Part shown: one piece after another, positions 22,519-36,740 of the stretch | How the letters are laid out: every line of letters begins with the position of its first letter | Position numbering within the stretch: position 1 is the stretch's first letter | Source: Ailurus styani | Taxonomy: Eukaryota > Chordata > Mammalia > Carnivora > Ailuridae | Direction: 5' to 3' | Assembly (NCBI GenBank): GCA_002007465.1 | Contig: LNAC01000137.1 | Location: 2,526,026-2,590,025, forward strand | Length of the DNA stretch: 64,000 bases | Made by a program: the position numbers and the translations under genes | Notes under the pieces: model-generated | Seen by the model: only the letters and a program-made list of their open reading frames with translations | What the model was told of the DNA's origin: nothing | The model's database searches: none

Positions 22519-22723
22519 GGGGCGCCTGGGTGGCTCAGTGGTTTAAAGCCTCTGCTTTCGGCTCGAGTCATGATCTCAGCGTCATGGGATTGAGGCCCAC
22601 CTCGGGCTCTCTGCTTGGCGGGGAGCCTGCTTCCTCCTCTCCCTGTCTCTCTGTCTGCCTCTCTGCCTACTTGTAATCTCTGTCTGTGTCAAATAAATAA
22701 ATAAAATCTTAAAAAAAAAAAAA
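22519..22723 (+). repeat. Can-SINE, nested in L1
   Basis: ACAAGTGTTGG before and again at 22754-22764 after mark the target. About 25 extra A-rich bases separate the tail from the second target copy. Confidence 0.93.
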
Positions 22724-23000
22724 GAATAGTTAAAATGGTAAGTTAAAAAAAAAACAAGTGTTGGTGAGGATGTAGAGAAATTGTAACCTTGTGCACTACT
22801 GGATGAAATGTAAAATGATATAGTATGGAAAATAGTGTAGTGATTCCTCAATTTAAAAATAGAATTTCCACATAATCTAGTAATTCTGCTTGTGGATATA
22901 TATACAAAAGTATTGAAAGTGGGGTCTTGAAAAGAAATTTGTACATCCATGTTCATAGCAGTATTATAGTAGTCAAAAGGTGGAAGCAACCCAAATGTCT

Positions 23001-23248
23001 TTTTTTAAAGAAGATTTTATTTATTTTTTGAGAGAGAGTACGCACATGTGAGTTGGTGGGGGGTGGGGGAGGGGGAGAGAGAGAGAGAAAGAGAGAGGGA
23101 GAGAATCTTAAGTAGGCTCCACACTCAGTGCAGAACCTGATGCAGGGCTTGATCTTACGACCCTGAGATCATGACTGAGCTGAAAGAGTCAAGAGTCAGA
23201 CTCTTTCAAGAGTCAGATGCTTAGCCAACTGAGCCACCTGGGTGCCCC
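23001..23248 (-). repeat. Can-SINE, nested in L1
   Basis: Long antisense copy with a G-rich GGTGGGGGGTGGGGGAGG part. AGAGTCAAGAGTCAGACTC followed by TTTCAAGAGTCAGATGC shows a small internal duplication near 23186-23220. Confidence 0.9.
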
Positions 23249-23356
23249 TAAAGATATTATTTTTAAGTAATCTCTATACCCTATATGGGCTCAAACTCAC
23301 AATTCCAAGATCCCAAGAATTGCATGTTCCACTGACTAAGTCAGTCAGGTGCCCCC
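23249..23356 (-). repeat. Short tRNA-type Can-SINE, nested in L1
   Basis: Abuts the preceding SINE and ends GTCAGTCAGGTGCCCCC. The L1 resumes at about 23357. Confidence 0.85.
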
Positions 23357-23768
23357 AAATAGTTTTTGGTGGCTGAATGAATATACAAAGTATGGCATAT
23401 TCATACAATGAAGTATTATTTAGTTTCAAAAAGGAAGGAAATTCTGACACATACTGCAACATGGATGAACTTTGAATACATTATGCTAAGTGAAACTCGT
23501 CATGAAAGAGCAGATACTGTATAATTTCATAATACGGGGTACCTAGAATAGTTAAATTCTTACAAAGCATAGAATGGTGATTGCCAGGGGCTGGGAGCGG
23601 GGGCAATGGACAGTTTAATGGGTAGAGGTTAGTTTTGGAAGAGGGAAAAAGTTCTAGAGATGGAAGTGGCGATGGTAACACAATGGTGTGAACGTACTTG
23701 TGCCACTGAACTGTACACTTCAAAATGGTAAATTTTGTGTTATGCATATTTTATCATAATTTTTTAAA

Positions 23769-24944
23769 AAGAAATTTAATAATTGAGGTTTGAACAAGTA
23801 GAAGGAGAAAGTTGAATAAGGAGAATGCAAGACATCATTGCCTTTACTCATCTATTTGTGATGTCACAAACATTTAAAAGAAGAACCCAATTACATACGG
23901 GCTTTGTATAAGTTTGGCAGAATTATTCAGAATTTTTATATTGGCTATAAGATAGTAAAATATTTCTGTTTTTGCTTCCTGCCTCCCTTTTCAGGAAGCC
24001 TGAAAAGGAAAAAAGAAGAAAACGTTATGGCTAGTGGTAGTCAGACCCATGCTTGCAGGTGTCAGTGCTGGTTACATTGTTGTTTTGGTAATTGTAAAAA
24101 GATGTAAAGAATTTGGATAGAAAAATAGTTTGGTAGGGAAGAAAGGCCTATTAATCAGAGTTAAAGTACCCGAGATGATTAAGCTTGAGGAATGGAAGCT
24201 TAATGGTTGCTCTAACAGGAGTCTTCACAATCCTCTGAGTGATATATTATAGGCAGCCCCAGCTTACAAAGGGGTAGTATTTCAAAACTTCATTTCTTAG
24301 TCAGTTGATAAGAACAAACGACAAAGTCATGAATAATATAGCTATAGAGATATAACATAGTTTGAATTACAGTGAAAAATAATAAGAAATAATAGTACTG
24401 AGTCAGTATTTTGGCCTCCATGGACGTTAGCAGCTCCTGTACTCTGCTATATAAAATCCATAAACTCCAAATAGAAGATACTCTTATTGGGTCGAGTTTA
24501 TCTGATGGAGGGTTGGTACAAGGAAAGACTTAATACCTGGATATGGCAGGGAGTCACAGTACTAAATTAATTAGTAATTTAGAGTTCTTTCCTTGTGGTC
24601 TTTTATAACCGTTATCTCCAGCATCGCCCCATCCCCTTCTTATGTGCTATGTATGTTACGTGACATTCCTATCTGTGTTTATTTTCTCAAGTCCCCTTTG
24701 AGAGTGGCCCCATGTAGCACAGTGGTTGGTGAGGGGGTAATTTTCTAAGCTTCCTTTAGGTGACCTTGGTTGGGGCCCTTGGCTTAGTTGTTTGCCTTCT
24801 AGCTTGGCATGTTGGGAAAGAAAAGGTAACGAACAGCCCTATTCAGAAATTGTAGATATTTATTTAGATGTCTTAAATATCTCTAGGTCAGTTACCTGGA
24901 TCTCAGCTGTTATTCACATAACACCTTGACTTAAAATGACATGG
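23769..24944. other. Intron, nothing recognised
   Basis: No repeat or gene I can name. A 67-codon frame at 23904-24107 has no splice or protein support. Confidence 0.35.
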
Positions 24945-25153
24945 TTGGGAACCTTGGGTGGCTCAGTTGGTTAAGCATCTGCCTTCCGCTCAGGTCATGA
25001 TCCCAGGATCCAGGGATTGAATCCTGCATCGGGCTTCTTGCTCAGCACGGAGCCTGCTTCTCTGTCTGCTGCTTCCCCTACTTGTGAGTGTGCGTGCGTG
25101 CTCTCTCTCTCTGACGAATAAATAAATAAATAAAATCTTTAAAAAATAAAAAT
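24945..25153 (+). repeat. Can-SINE
   Basis: Target duplication AAAATGACATGG (24933-24944) and AAAATGGCATGG (25154-25165). Confidence 0.93.
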
Positions 25154-25399
25154 AAAATGGCATGGATTGGCCAAGAGTGGTATGTGTTCTAGTCTGTAGG
25201 ACTTCATCCTGATTTTTTCAGACTTGAGGGCCCTGAATTGGTAGAACTTGAATTTGCTGGGGTTTCTGTATAGATTAGATCACTTTTTTTTCTCAGATGT
25301 TAGTATGAATCTACACGACCTTGAGAACTTGTACACATAACAATGCCTGGACTGCACCACAGACTTCCTGAATCCGAATCTTTCTGGGTAGAATTTTAA

Positions 25400-26520
25400 A
25401 TATATATTTATTTATTTAACTTTTTATTAAGGAAAGATGTAAATAAACATATTCAAAAGTAAAACCCCTTTTTACTGTCAAGGTCCTATAATGAACAATT
25501 TATGGCTAATCTCATTTTATTCTTATCCCCATCCATTTTCTCTTCTTTATTATTTTGAAGTGAATCCCAGATGTATTGTTTCATTTCTAAATATGAAATA
25601 TATTTTAAAGGGTTTCTCAGATGATTCAAAAGCATATTTTGAACAGGCATTATATGCACGTAGTAAAAATTAAAGTGGTGAAAAGGATATACAGTGAAAA
25701 GTAAATCTTTGTTATTGCCCCCAGTATTTTTTACTCTCCTCTGAGACAAAGGAACCAACAGTTTCTTTATGTGTTACAGATATTCAGTGTATATGTAATT
25801 ATAAACATATGTAATTCTTTTTTATTACACATAGTAATATCTGTTGTAAAGTACACATTTTTCTGAATCTTGCTTTTTCATATAACAATATGGGAATCAG
25901 TCCATAACAGGATAGATTGTTTTCATTCTTTCTTTAAGAAAATATTTATTTATTTATTTTAGAGAGAGAAATGTAGGGGAGAGAGAGAGCGAGCATGTTG
26001 GTGTGCACATGCACACAAGTCAGGGGAGGAAGGGGAGAGAGAGAATCTCAAGCAGACTCCCCGCTGAGCACAGAGCCCCATGCAGGCCAGATCGTATGAC
26101 CCTGAGATCATGGCCTGAGCAGAAACCAAGAGTGGGTCGCTTAACCTACTGAGCCACTCGGGTGGCTGTTTTCATTCTTTTTAAAGATTGTAGTTGGTCT
26201 GTGTATCAAGGTGTATTTACCCAGTGCCTTTCGAATGGGTGTTTGGGCTATTTCCAGTACCGTGTTTCTTTGCACAGTACTGCACGAATATTCTTTTACT
26301 ATCTCTGAGTTGCCCGATTATATGTCAGTTTTAGTAGACATTGTCAAATTGCTTTTCTGCTGTCTGTGTTTGGTAGGCACAGTTTTCCAGGCTCACCGGT
26401 TTCATTTTAAAATGCTTTTCATAAAAAAAAAAATAAAAAAAAATGCTTTTCATGTCTCTCCTATTTATGTTCAAGCTTTTCTTTAAATCCACAAGTATAT
26501 TTATAATAGCTGTTTTTGAA
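25400..26520 (-). mobile_element. Old L1M/L1ME 3' region, antisense
   Basis: Wording such as TATTTTGAAGTGAATCCCAGATG and TGAATCTTGCTTTTTCATATAACAATATG, and after the SINE GACATTGTCAAATTGCTTTTCTGC, is typical of antisense old L1. A SINE splits it at 25939-26166. Confidence 0.6.
25939..26166 (-). repeat. Can-SINE, nested in L1
   Basis: TGTTTTCATTCTTTCTTTAA before and TGTTTTCATTCTTTTTAAA after are the target copies. It is the nearest antisense SINE upstream of HIPK3 exon 2. Confidence 0.93.
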
Positions 26521-26919
26521 ATTTTTATCTGTGAGTTTCATCATCTGTCTCTCTGAATCTCTTTCTGTGGGTGTGGGTCACAGAAGTGGTTTGAAATGAG
26601 AATCATGATAGTGCTAAATTATTGAAGATAAGGTTGGGGTTCCTCACAAACAGTGTTAAGTGAATTAGATCGGTTCAGTATGGTTAGGAGGAATTTACAG
26701 TGCGGGTTTGCTTCATTAAAAGGAGATAAATTGGTGGAATACTGAAACAACTTCTGATGGTGGATGAAATGGTTTGGAACTCCAGGATTTCAATTTCTGA
26801 TTTTCTCTTACACATTGAACATCAAATCTTAATTTTTCTACTAAGACTTTATTGCTTATTTCTTACCAGAGCCAGGTCAGCTTAGGAATGTGGTAGGTAG
26901 TTAAAAAGAAATGTTTAGG

Positions 26920-27024
26920 GGGTGCCTGGCTGGTTCAGTCAGTAGAGCATGACTCTTGATCTGGGGGTTATGAGTTCGAGCCCCGTGTTGGGTGTGGAGA
27001 TTACTTAAAAATAAAATCTTAAAA
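26920..27024 (+). repeat. Short tRNA-type Can-SINE
   Basis: First of two insertions at one target. AAATGTTTAGG occurs at 26909-26919 and again at 27025-27035. Confidence 0.95.
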
Positions 27025-27035
27025 AAATGTTTAGG

Positions 27036-27244
27036 GGCACCTGGGTGGCTCAGTGGGTTAAAGCCTCTGCCTTCGGCTCAGGTCATGATCTCAGGGTCCT
27101 GGGACCGAGGCCCGCATCGGGCTCTCTGCTCAGCAGGGAGCCTGCTTCCTCCTCTCTCTCTCTCTCTCTGCCTGCCTCTCAGCCTACTTGTGATCTGATC
27201 TCTCTGTGTCAAATAAATAAATAAAACCTTTAAAAAAAATAAAA
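27036..27244 (+). repeat. Can-SINE (long form), same target
   Basis: Uses the second AAATGTTTAGG (27025-27035) as its 5' copy and leaves a third at 27245-27255. It is therefore probably the later arrival. Confidence 0.95.
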
Positions 27245-27309
27245 AAATGTTTAGGAAGTTGAAAATTTATGCCTTTTATCTGAAGGGCAATGTATTTTCC
27301 TGTTCCTTT

Positions 27310-27400
27310 TACTATTCTACCCAGCTCTGTGACCCTGGCCAGTTAACTAGTTCCTTTGAGTTTTAGTTTTCTTAACAGCAGTTTGGGAAGACATTAATAT
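27310..27400 (+). repeat. MIR fragment
   Basis: CCAGCTCTGTGACCCTGGCCAGTTAACTAGTTCCTTTGAG is the MIR core region. Confidence 0.6.
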
Positions 27401-27416
27401 GATTAAATAAAATATT

Positions 27417-27597
27417 GCGGGGGCACCTGGGTTGCTTAGTTAATTAAGCATCTGCCTTTGGCTCAGGTCATGATCTCGGGATCTTGGAATCAAGCCCTGC
27501 CTCAGGCTCCCTGCTCAGTGGGGAGTCCTTCTCCCTCTGCCCCCCACTCCCTGCTCATGCTCTCTCTCTCTCTCTCAAATAAATAAAATCTTTAAAA
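27417..27597 (+). repeat. Can-SINE
   Basis: AAATAAAATATT at 27405-27416 and 27598-27609 flank it. It is the closest SINE upstream of exon 2, about 1.1 kb away. Confidence 0.93.
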
Positions 27598-27609
27598 AAA
27601 TAAAATATT

Positions 27610-29788
<2,179 letters not shown>

Positions 29789-29941
29789 TAGGTGACAGCT
29801 ACTTTTTGGTTATTTAGTAAATGTTGAATTTCGGCTAAATGAAATAATTTTGTGTGTGTACATGGTGAAAAAGACAGCTTGGATAAATAAAAAAGTCAAG
29901 ACAAGGTCAGTTTAGATTTGAGGTGTTAAAAAGATTTTTAA

Positions 29942-30143
29942 GGGCGCCTGGGTGGCTCAGTGGGTTAAAGCCTCTGCTTTCGGCTCAGGTCATGATCTCA
30001 GCGTCCTGGGATCGAGGCCCGCATCGGGCTCTCTGCTCAGCGGGGAGCCTGCTTCCTCCTCTCCCTGTCTCTCTGCCTGCCTCTCTGCCTACTTGTAATC
30101 TCTCTCTGTGTGTCAAATAAATAAATAAAATCTTTAAAAAAAA
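29942..30143 (+). repeat. Can-SINE next to exon 2 donor
   Basis: AAAAAGATTTTTAA at 29928-29941 and 30144-30157 flanks it. It begins only about 155 bp after the donor and carries a 13-A tail. Confidence 0.95.
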
Positions 30144-30157
30144 AAAAAGATTTTTAA

Positions 30158-30945
30158 AATTTAGGCATAAAATCTGCCCAGAGTAGGAGTCTCTATTGCA
30201 GTTCCAAACCAAAGACATTTGGTTGGTTTTTATTATTGTTAATAGAAGACCCGAAGTCATGGTAGGTGATTAATGATTATCAAACAGAAGTCTTCAAATG
30301 TCGGGAAAGGTTTATAGTAACTTTTGTATATATCTTTGGGCATTTCAGCACTTTAGAGAACTAGTTTATTAAAGACAATCAGATTAACTGACTACTTAGG
30401 AAAGTTATATATGAGAATTCAAAAAGTTATCCTGATTAGTGATTTTAAGATTGAAAAGATTCAGACACACCTCTGTGGCTGCCATAAATGTTCAGGAGAC
30501 TTTTCCATAACAAGTTTGATTATACTCTTCCCATCTATATGTTGTGGGCAATGCTATTTTGTTGTTGGTGCTTTAGGTAGAATTTAAAGAAGAAAATAAT
30601 TTCCATATAAATAATTGATGAAGTGCAATAATGTCATGATTAATGTAATGCTAGCCTGGAATATAACAGGTAGTTTTAAGGGCTAATGATTACCAAGATT
30701 CAAAATATCTACTTGAGTAGGTAAAATGGTTTTGGATTCATAGCTTTATCATTTTGAGAAATTGTTTTCATTTCAGCTAGAATAAATTGTGGTCTTGGTC
30801 AACTCCAGAGCCCCAGCACAGTGGGCAAATACAGGAGCTGCCAATATTAGACAGTAAGAAGTTAGTGAATGGACAGATACATGCAGTTTATTGTTGGGAA
30901 TTGTTAGAATATAAGATTATAAATTTAAACCCGGCAAGAGGTAGT
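30158..30945. other. Intron, nothing recognised
   Basis: No repeat or exon could be named between the two SINEs that follow exon 2. Confidence 0.35.
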
Positions 30946-30959
30946 TATTTCCTGGTATT

Positions 30960-31164
30960 TTTTTTTTTTGAAAATGTATTTACTTATGTTTAGATAGAGA
31001 AAGTGCACATGTGAGAGCGAGTACTAGTGAGCAGGGGGGAGGGGCAGACGGAGAGGGACAAGCTGATCTGTGCTGAGTATGGAGTCAGACGCAGGGTTGA
31101 TCCCAGGATCCTGAGCCAAAATCAAGAGTTGGATGCTCAACCAACTGAGCCACCCAGGTGCCCC
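30960..31164 (-). repeat. Can-SINE, antisense
   Basis: TATTTCCTGGTATT (30946-30959) and TATTTTCTGGTATT (31165-31178) are the target copies. It is the first antisense SINE downstream of exon 2. Confidence 0.93.
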
Positions 31165-31381
31165 TATTTTCTGGTATTGTATCTAACTTTGTACTATCAC
31201 CCTGATTAGTTTCTGGCAAATACATGCCTTAGTATCCAGGACAAGATCTGGGAGAAATTAACTAGCTACTACAAAAACCGACTCCAAATATATGCCTTTC
31301 CATTAGTAGGTTATTAAGGGTCCCACCTTTATCTCAGTTAGTGATAATTCATTAGTATATGTATTAGAAATTAGGAACATA

Positions 31382-31488
31382 ATGTGCTATGGTGAGTGCT
31401 GTGAATTGTGTAAGACTGATGATTCACATTCCTGTACCCCTGAAGCAAATAATACATTATATGTTAATAAAATAAAAATAAAAAAAAA
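31382..31488 (+). mobile_element. LINE-1 3' end, about 107 bp
   Basis: Severely truncated carnivore L1 end, finishing ACATTATATGTTAATAAAAT. Target copies are AGAAATTAGGAACATA and AGAAATTGGGAACATA. Confidence 0.85.
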
Positions 31489-31593
31489 AGAAATTGGGAA
31501 CATAGCCTTATTCTTTAGTATATTCTTGATTGTCAGATTTTTAGTACTAGAGTGCTAGGTACTATTCCATTTAATGGTTTAAAAGATATTGTA

Positions 31594-31730
31594 GGGGCAC
31601 CTGGGTGGCTCAGTTAAGCATCTGCCTTTGGCTCAGGTCATGATCCTGGGATCAAGCCCCACATTGGGCTTCCTGCTCAGCAGGGAGTCTGCTTCTCTCT
31701 CTCTCTCCCTCTAACCCTTCCCACCACTCG

Positions 31731-31774
<44 letters not shown>
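31594..31774 (+). repeat. Can-SINE with (CT)n end
   Basis: AAAAGATATTGTA before and AAAAGATATTATA after. The 3' part is a CT repeat of about 34 bp, and the usual AATAAA tail is reduced to a short A run. Confidence 0.9.
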
Positions 31775-31787
31775 AAAAGATATTATA

Positions 31788-33660
31788 GTTGTGTCAGGAT
31801 AGTAAGTCTTATTTAATATATCATTACATTTATTTGATCCTCTGTACTTCTGACAGTTTTTTTAAAAATATAATGGAATACCGGATTTGCTTTTAGTTCA
31901 TTTTTTCCCAGAAAAATTATTTTAAAATCTTTTTAACAGCATGAGAAGAATAGCGGGGGTTTTTTCCTTCCCTTTGTGCTCTGTGGATTCTGTCTTAAGA
32001 GCTTTTAGTTGTCAGCTAGCATATTATATAAACCCCCAGGTTCCAGCTGCTTGGGCTCTATATTTAGTTCACTTGTTAGTAAATGACTTCATTTTATTTG
32101 GGTCCTGCATTATACTGTGTATCAGATTTAGTTCCATGTGTTACCTAGACTCCTTTTCTTTATTTGAAATCTTTTGGATGAGAGTTAAAAAAAAACAACT
32201 TTACTTTTTATACTTGAGAACATTTATTAAACGTTTATTAAATGTTTCAAGAAAGTAAAGGAAATCCTCTAAAGAGCAATCTGAAATGCTAAATATTTTA
32301 TGACGTTGATTTCTAGTATTAGGTCTTTGCACAAATATTAGCCTCTGTTGGGAATGAAAAAAAAAAGCTGTGAATAATTGCTAAGTACAAATAGTAAGTT
32401 TCCAATTTGTTTTTCTGTATAAATTTCAAGTTGATAGTTTATCTGAATTTCACAAGGTATATAGTTGCTAATTTACAGGTTCTGTGTTCAGAATAAAAAA
32501 ATGAGATTCTTATTTGTAAACAAGGGCTTGTGCTAGTAGCATTTTCGTTGATGTTGCTTGGGTAAAAACATTTAAAAAGGACTTTATGTTAATTAGATTC
32601 AAGAGCTAGGAGAGTTAGTAAGTATAAGGCAGACTGGTGAAAATGTCTTATAGTCCTTAATTATGTACTGTTTTAATATCTAATGTGGTTTTGCATGAAA
32701 ATAGCAGGTAACCATTAATCTTTTTCAGTATTTGTTCACCAACTTTGGCTTAGTTTTTGACTAAGGTTGCTTAAAATTTGATTAGACAGCAAGCAAAAGT
32801 ATCTTAAACTTGATTTTTAACTCTTTGTTGTAATTAAAAAACGAAAGCAGGAAGTGGAAACTTACCAAATTAAATATTTTTGAGCTAATCAAAGTAAGAA
32901 CACGCATACCCCAAGTTCCAAGGTAAACGATTTGTGTTTAAATACAGTTCATGTGTTATTCTGTTTCTTTGAACTGTGCTACACAGAAATGTAGTAGGGA
33001 TATCTTAAAATAGACAAGGGACAGTGGCCAGAAATTGTTGACTGCTATAGATGGTGAGGCTGTCTACCTCTCGCAGTGATATAAGCCAGAAGTACATGCT
33101 AAGGGCATTGATTTGCTCAAGGTCAGCATGTTCTAAATTCAGCTGTGTGAGTATGGTTTCTGTCAAGAACACGCAGGGCTCTTGAATGCATAAAAGGTTT
33201 TAGCAGCAAAAGGTGCTGTGTTTATGAGGTGTGGTGGCAACATTCAGTTCATGAATATTTTCCTTTTTCTTTCAAATGTAGAATTCTAGCCTGTGGTTTG
33301 AGTCATTTCAGAATAGAGACAGGAAAGTGGGCTGTGAAGTAACCTGAAAAGCAGTTATATTTATTACAAGTTTACTGAGTAATTTAGCATTAATTGTTGT
33401 GGAGGTAAAAAATGCTTCCTATTTTGCCTGTAATAGTTGATAGAATGGTATATATTGATAATTCAGGCTTATCAGTTTTTTTTAGGTTATTCCCACCCTC
33501 TTCTGTCTTTTTAGACCCAGAACTATCAAAGACAATGTTCCTGTAACAAAATTAAGATACATAGAATGACCCATACAAGAATAAGCAATACTTTATATAG
33601 GGTACTCTATAATAATAGAAGGCTGTGTATGTATACTACATTTTTTTGAGTGCTTTTATA
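31788..33660. other. Longest SINE-free block of intron 2
   Basis: About 1.9 kb without any SINE, L1 or other named repeat, unusual for this window. No exon signals or coding frame were seen. It is a plausible place for intronic control elements. Confidence 0.4.
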
Positions 33661-33800
33661 TGTATATTTCCTGGTTTGTTTTTCCTGTCTCACCCCCATG
33701 AGTTAGGTAAGACAATTGGTAGAATTCCTATTGAATAAATAGAAAACTGAGGCTTATAGAGAAGTCAAACAGGTCCAAATTCACACTGCAAATTTAACTC
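33660..33800 (-). repeat. MIR fragment, antisense
   Basis: CCCATGAGTTAGGTAAGACAATTGG...AAAACTGAGGCTTATAGAGAAGTCAA follows the MIR complement. Confidence 0.65.
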
Positions 33801-33900
33801 AGTTTTTTTTGAGTCCTTTTTGTGTGCTGGCACTGTGCTAGGAATACAGAGGTGATTAAAACATGATTTCATCATTTAATGGAGGAGAAAAATAGCTTGT
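33800..33900 (-). repeat. LINE-2 end fragment
   Basis: GTGTGCTGGCACTGTGCTAGGAATACAGAGGTG is the antisense L2 terminal region. Confidence 0.6.
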
Positions 33901-34196
33901 CTTTCGAAGTCCTAGGGTACAGGTGTGTGCATGTGCTATGGGAGCACAGAGGAGAGCACTTAGCCTCATTTGTGGGTTCAAAGAAGGCTTCTGTAACCCT
34001 GGAATGAGCCTTGAGAGTAGAGAAGGAGTTAGAATTGACTAGTATTAAAGTTCTCTCTCTCTAAACCACCCTTACCCAAAAAAGCTCAGTATTGGCTGAA
34101 ATTGCTGACAGTTTCTTCTCTGTATTATGAAATGGTTATGTTGGGGGGGAATCCTTATTAGGCAAAAGGTTGTCAGCTGGGTTTTGCTTTAACAGA

Positions 34197-34407
34197 AGTT
34201 TTTTTTGTTTTTAAAGATTTTATTTATTTATTTTAGAGTGTGTGCAAATGTGGGGAGGGGCAGAGGTAGAGGGAGAGAGAGAACCTCAAGCAGACCTCCT
34301 GCTGAGCATGGAAGCTGCCATGGGGCTTGATCCCACCATTCCCAGATCGTGATCTGAGCCGAAATCAAGAGTTGGATGCTTAACCAATTGAACCACCTTA
34401 GCGCCCC
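34197..34407 (-). repeat. Can-SINE, antisense
   Basis: Diverged head ATTGAACCACCTTAGCGCCCC; TTTAACAG flanks on both sides. Confidence 0.9.
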
Positions 34408-34427
34408 TCATTTTAACAGTTTTAATG

Positions 34428-34643
34428 GGATGCCTGGTGGCTCACTGGGTTAATAAGCTTCTGCCTTCAGCTCAGGTCATGTGTCCTAGGATTGAGTCCT
34501 GGGATTGAGCTCCTTACACAGTGGGGAGCCTGCTTCTCCTTCTGCCTGCTGTTCCCCTTCTTGTGTGCATGTGCTCTCTCTCTCTCTTCTTCCTCTTTCT
34601 CTCTCTCTGTCGGACAAATAAATAAATAAAATCTTTAAAAAAA
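34428..34643 (+). repeat. Can-SINE
   Basis: Lies 20 bp from the antisense copy, head to head, making an inverted pair. It has a CT-rich middle and AATAAATAAATAAAATCTTT tail. Confidence 0.9.
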
Positions 34644-34809
34644 AGATTTTAATAGAAGCTTCCAAAGTCTGTAATGAAGTGGTTTTCAGTGCTATACATT
34701 GTGGCCATAGCCATAGATTATTTTATTTTATACATATATATAATACTGTATTAATGATATACATACACACATATATATGGCTTTCAAATAAAAATTTTGG
34801 CAAGGCTTT

Positions 34810-35260
34810 TAAAGTTTTTTTAAACAAATTTATTAAGGTATATTTCACATACCATGAACTTTACCCATTTGAAGTGTACAGTTCAGTGGTTTTTGGTACA
34901 TTCACAGTTGCGCATCATCATCACAATTTTAGAATATTTTCCTAACCCCCAGCGGAAACCCCTTTCTCCTACCCTGTAGCCATCTTCCCCCACTCTCCCA
35001 TTCTCCAAGCCTTGGGCAATCAAAAATCTACTTTCTATCTCTATAGTTTTGTACATTCTGAGCATTTCATATAAATGTATTTGTACAATATGTGGTCCTT
35101 TTTGACTTTTTCATGTAGCATAATGTTTTCAAGGTTCATGCTGTAGCGTGTTATTAGTAATTCATTTCTTTGTGTTGCTACATAGTATTCCATTGTATAG
35201 ATACACCACATTTTATGTATCCATTCATCATTTGATGGAGATCTTTTAAAATTTTATCAG
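34810..35260 (-). mobile_element. Old L1M 3' region, antisense
   Basis: AAGTGTACAGTTCAGTGG, TTTTGTACATTCTGAGC and CATAGTATTCCATTGTATAG are hallmark antisense L1M phrases. Confidence 0.85.
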
Positions 35261-35309
35261 TGGAAAGATATATGAATAGAAAAGTGTAAAATGATCCACA
35301 GTTAAGTCT

Positions 35310-35440
35310 TTCATTCAAGATATTTATTGCATATAAACTGTAAAGTATTGTGCTGGGTGTTGGCTATTCATTGAGGAACGTAAGTGGAGACCTTACCATT
35401 GTGGTGTTTTCAGTCTAATGGGTAGACAACCAAGAAGGTA
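35310..35440 (-). repeat. LINE-2 end fragment
   Basis: TATTGTGCTGGGTGTTGGC...GTGGTGTTTTCAGTCTAATGGG matches the antisense L2 3' end. Confidence 0.6.
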
Positions 35441-35489
35441 AAGTAGTACTCTTTGATGAAAAGAACAGGGAGAGAGAACAACAGGATAC

Positions 35490-36740
35490 CTACTTTTTTT
35501 GTTTCTCTCTAACTTTTTGCTTTGAAATAATTTTAGACATACAAAAAAGTTGCAAAAATACTGCAGAGAATTCCTGTATACCTTTCACCAGGATTTTCCA
35601 AATGTTTGAAATTTAAACATTTTACCACCCTAGTTTCATCACTCATTCTTTCTCTATGTGTACTCAGACACATACATACACACATACACAATTTTTTTCT
35701 TGCAGTGATTGACAGTAAGTTTCAGACATGAGGCCCCCTTGCCTCTAAATACTTCTGTGTATATTTCCTGAACGTACGGACATTCTCTTGCATAACCCCA
35801 GTACAATGATTAAAATCATCAGTTAATAATTAATTCAGTATTACTGATTTGATGAACTGTTTGACTTCCTCAAAATATCATTTGATTTGAGGAAATTAAA
35901 ATAAATTCAGTACCAGTAGCTTATTTACAGACTTCATTCAGGTTTTACCAGTTTCCTTGCTGATGACCTTTTTCCTGCTCAGAATTCAATCAAACACCAC
36001 ACATGTGTCATTACCATGTGTGTCCCTTTAGTGTCCTCTTATCTGGAGTAGATCCTTGGTTCTTTCTTTGCCTTTCTTAACCTGACACTTTTTTTTTTTT
36101 TAAGTAGGCTCCACGCCCAGCCGTGGAACCCAGTGTGGGGCTTGAACTCACAACCCTGAGATCAAGATGTGAGATGAGATCAAGAATCAGACACTTAATC
36201 AGCTGACCCACCCAGGTGCCTCAACCTGGACATTTTTAAAGAGTACTGGATAGTTATTTTGTAAAATGCTTCTAAATTTTAGGTTGTCTGATGTTTTCAG
36301 GTTATTCATTTTTAGAATAAGAGCACACAAGTGATGTTGTGTTCTCACATATTGGGAGGAACATGATGTCATTTTTCCCATTACTGTTAACGTTGATCAC
36401 TTGGTTGAGGTGGTGACTGTCAGATTTTTCCACTGTAAGGTTTTGTTTTCTTTGTAATTAATAAGTATCTTGTGAAGAGGAACTTTGAGAATATACTTCT
36501 TTCTCATCTTATTTTCACGAACCAGTTTTAGCCGCTTAGTGAATATGGTCTTAAATTACAACTACGGGGTTGTGAAATGATGATTTTCTCATTCTGTCAT
36601 TCCTGTATAAGGAATTCTTTTATAAGGAGGAATTTTCCTTTACTTAGTCTTTTTGTTTCTGTATGGACTCATGGATTCATATTCATTGGGCTATAATGTT
36701 ACTTGTTATTATTTGTTTTATTGAATAATTGTCCTAAACA
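35490..36740 (-). mobile_element. Old L1M 3' region, antisense
   Basis: ACATACAAAAAAGTTGCAAAAATA and GAACGTACGGACATTCTCTTGC are diagnostic. It is colinear with 13800-14610, showing the same family. A short SINE interrupts it. Confidence 0.75.
36090..36222 (-). repeat. Short tRNA-type Can-SINE, nested
   Basis: AACCTGACACT before and AACCTGGACAT after. An extra GATGTGAGATGAGATCAAGA segment makes it longer than other short copies. Confidence 0.88.

Larger units (their letters stand above)
22446..23768 (+). mobile_element. Old L1 3' region with three nested SINEs
   Basis: Sense L1 wording is clear: TGAGATACCACATCACACCC at the left, ATGTTCATAGCAGTATTATAGTAG in the middle, TGGTGATTGCCAGGGGCTGGG and CTGAACTGTACACTTCAAAATGG near the 3' end. 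SINEs at 22519-22723, 23001-23248 and 23249-23356 interrupt it. Short antisense open frames across it are not genes. Confidence 0.85.

Noticed and set aside
22582..22989. 135-codon antisense frame
   Set aside because: It runs through an L1 3' region and the complement of a SINE.
26938..26990. Possible functional tRNA gene in the short SINEs
   Set aside because: A- and B-box-like sequences are present but no cloverleaf closes. These are SINE heads with tails and target duplications.
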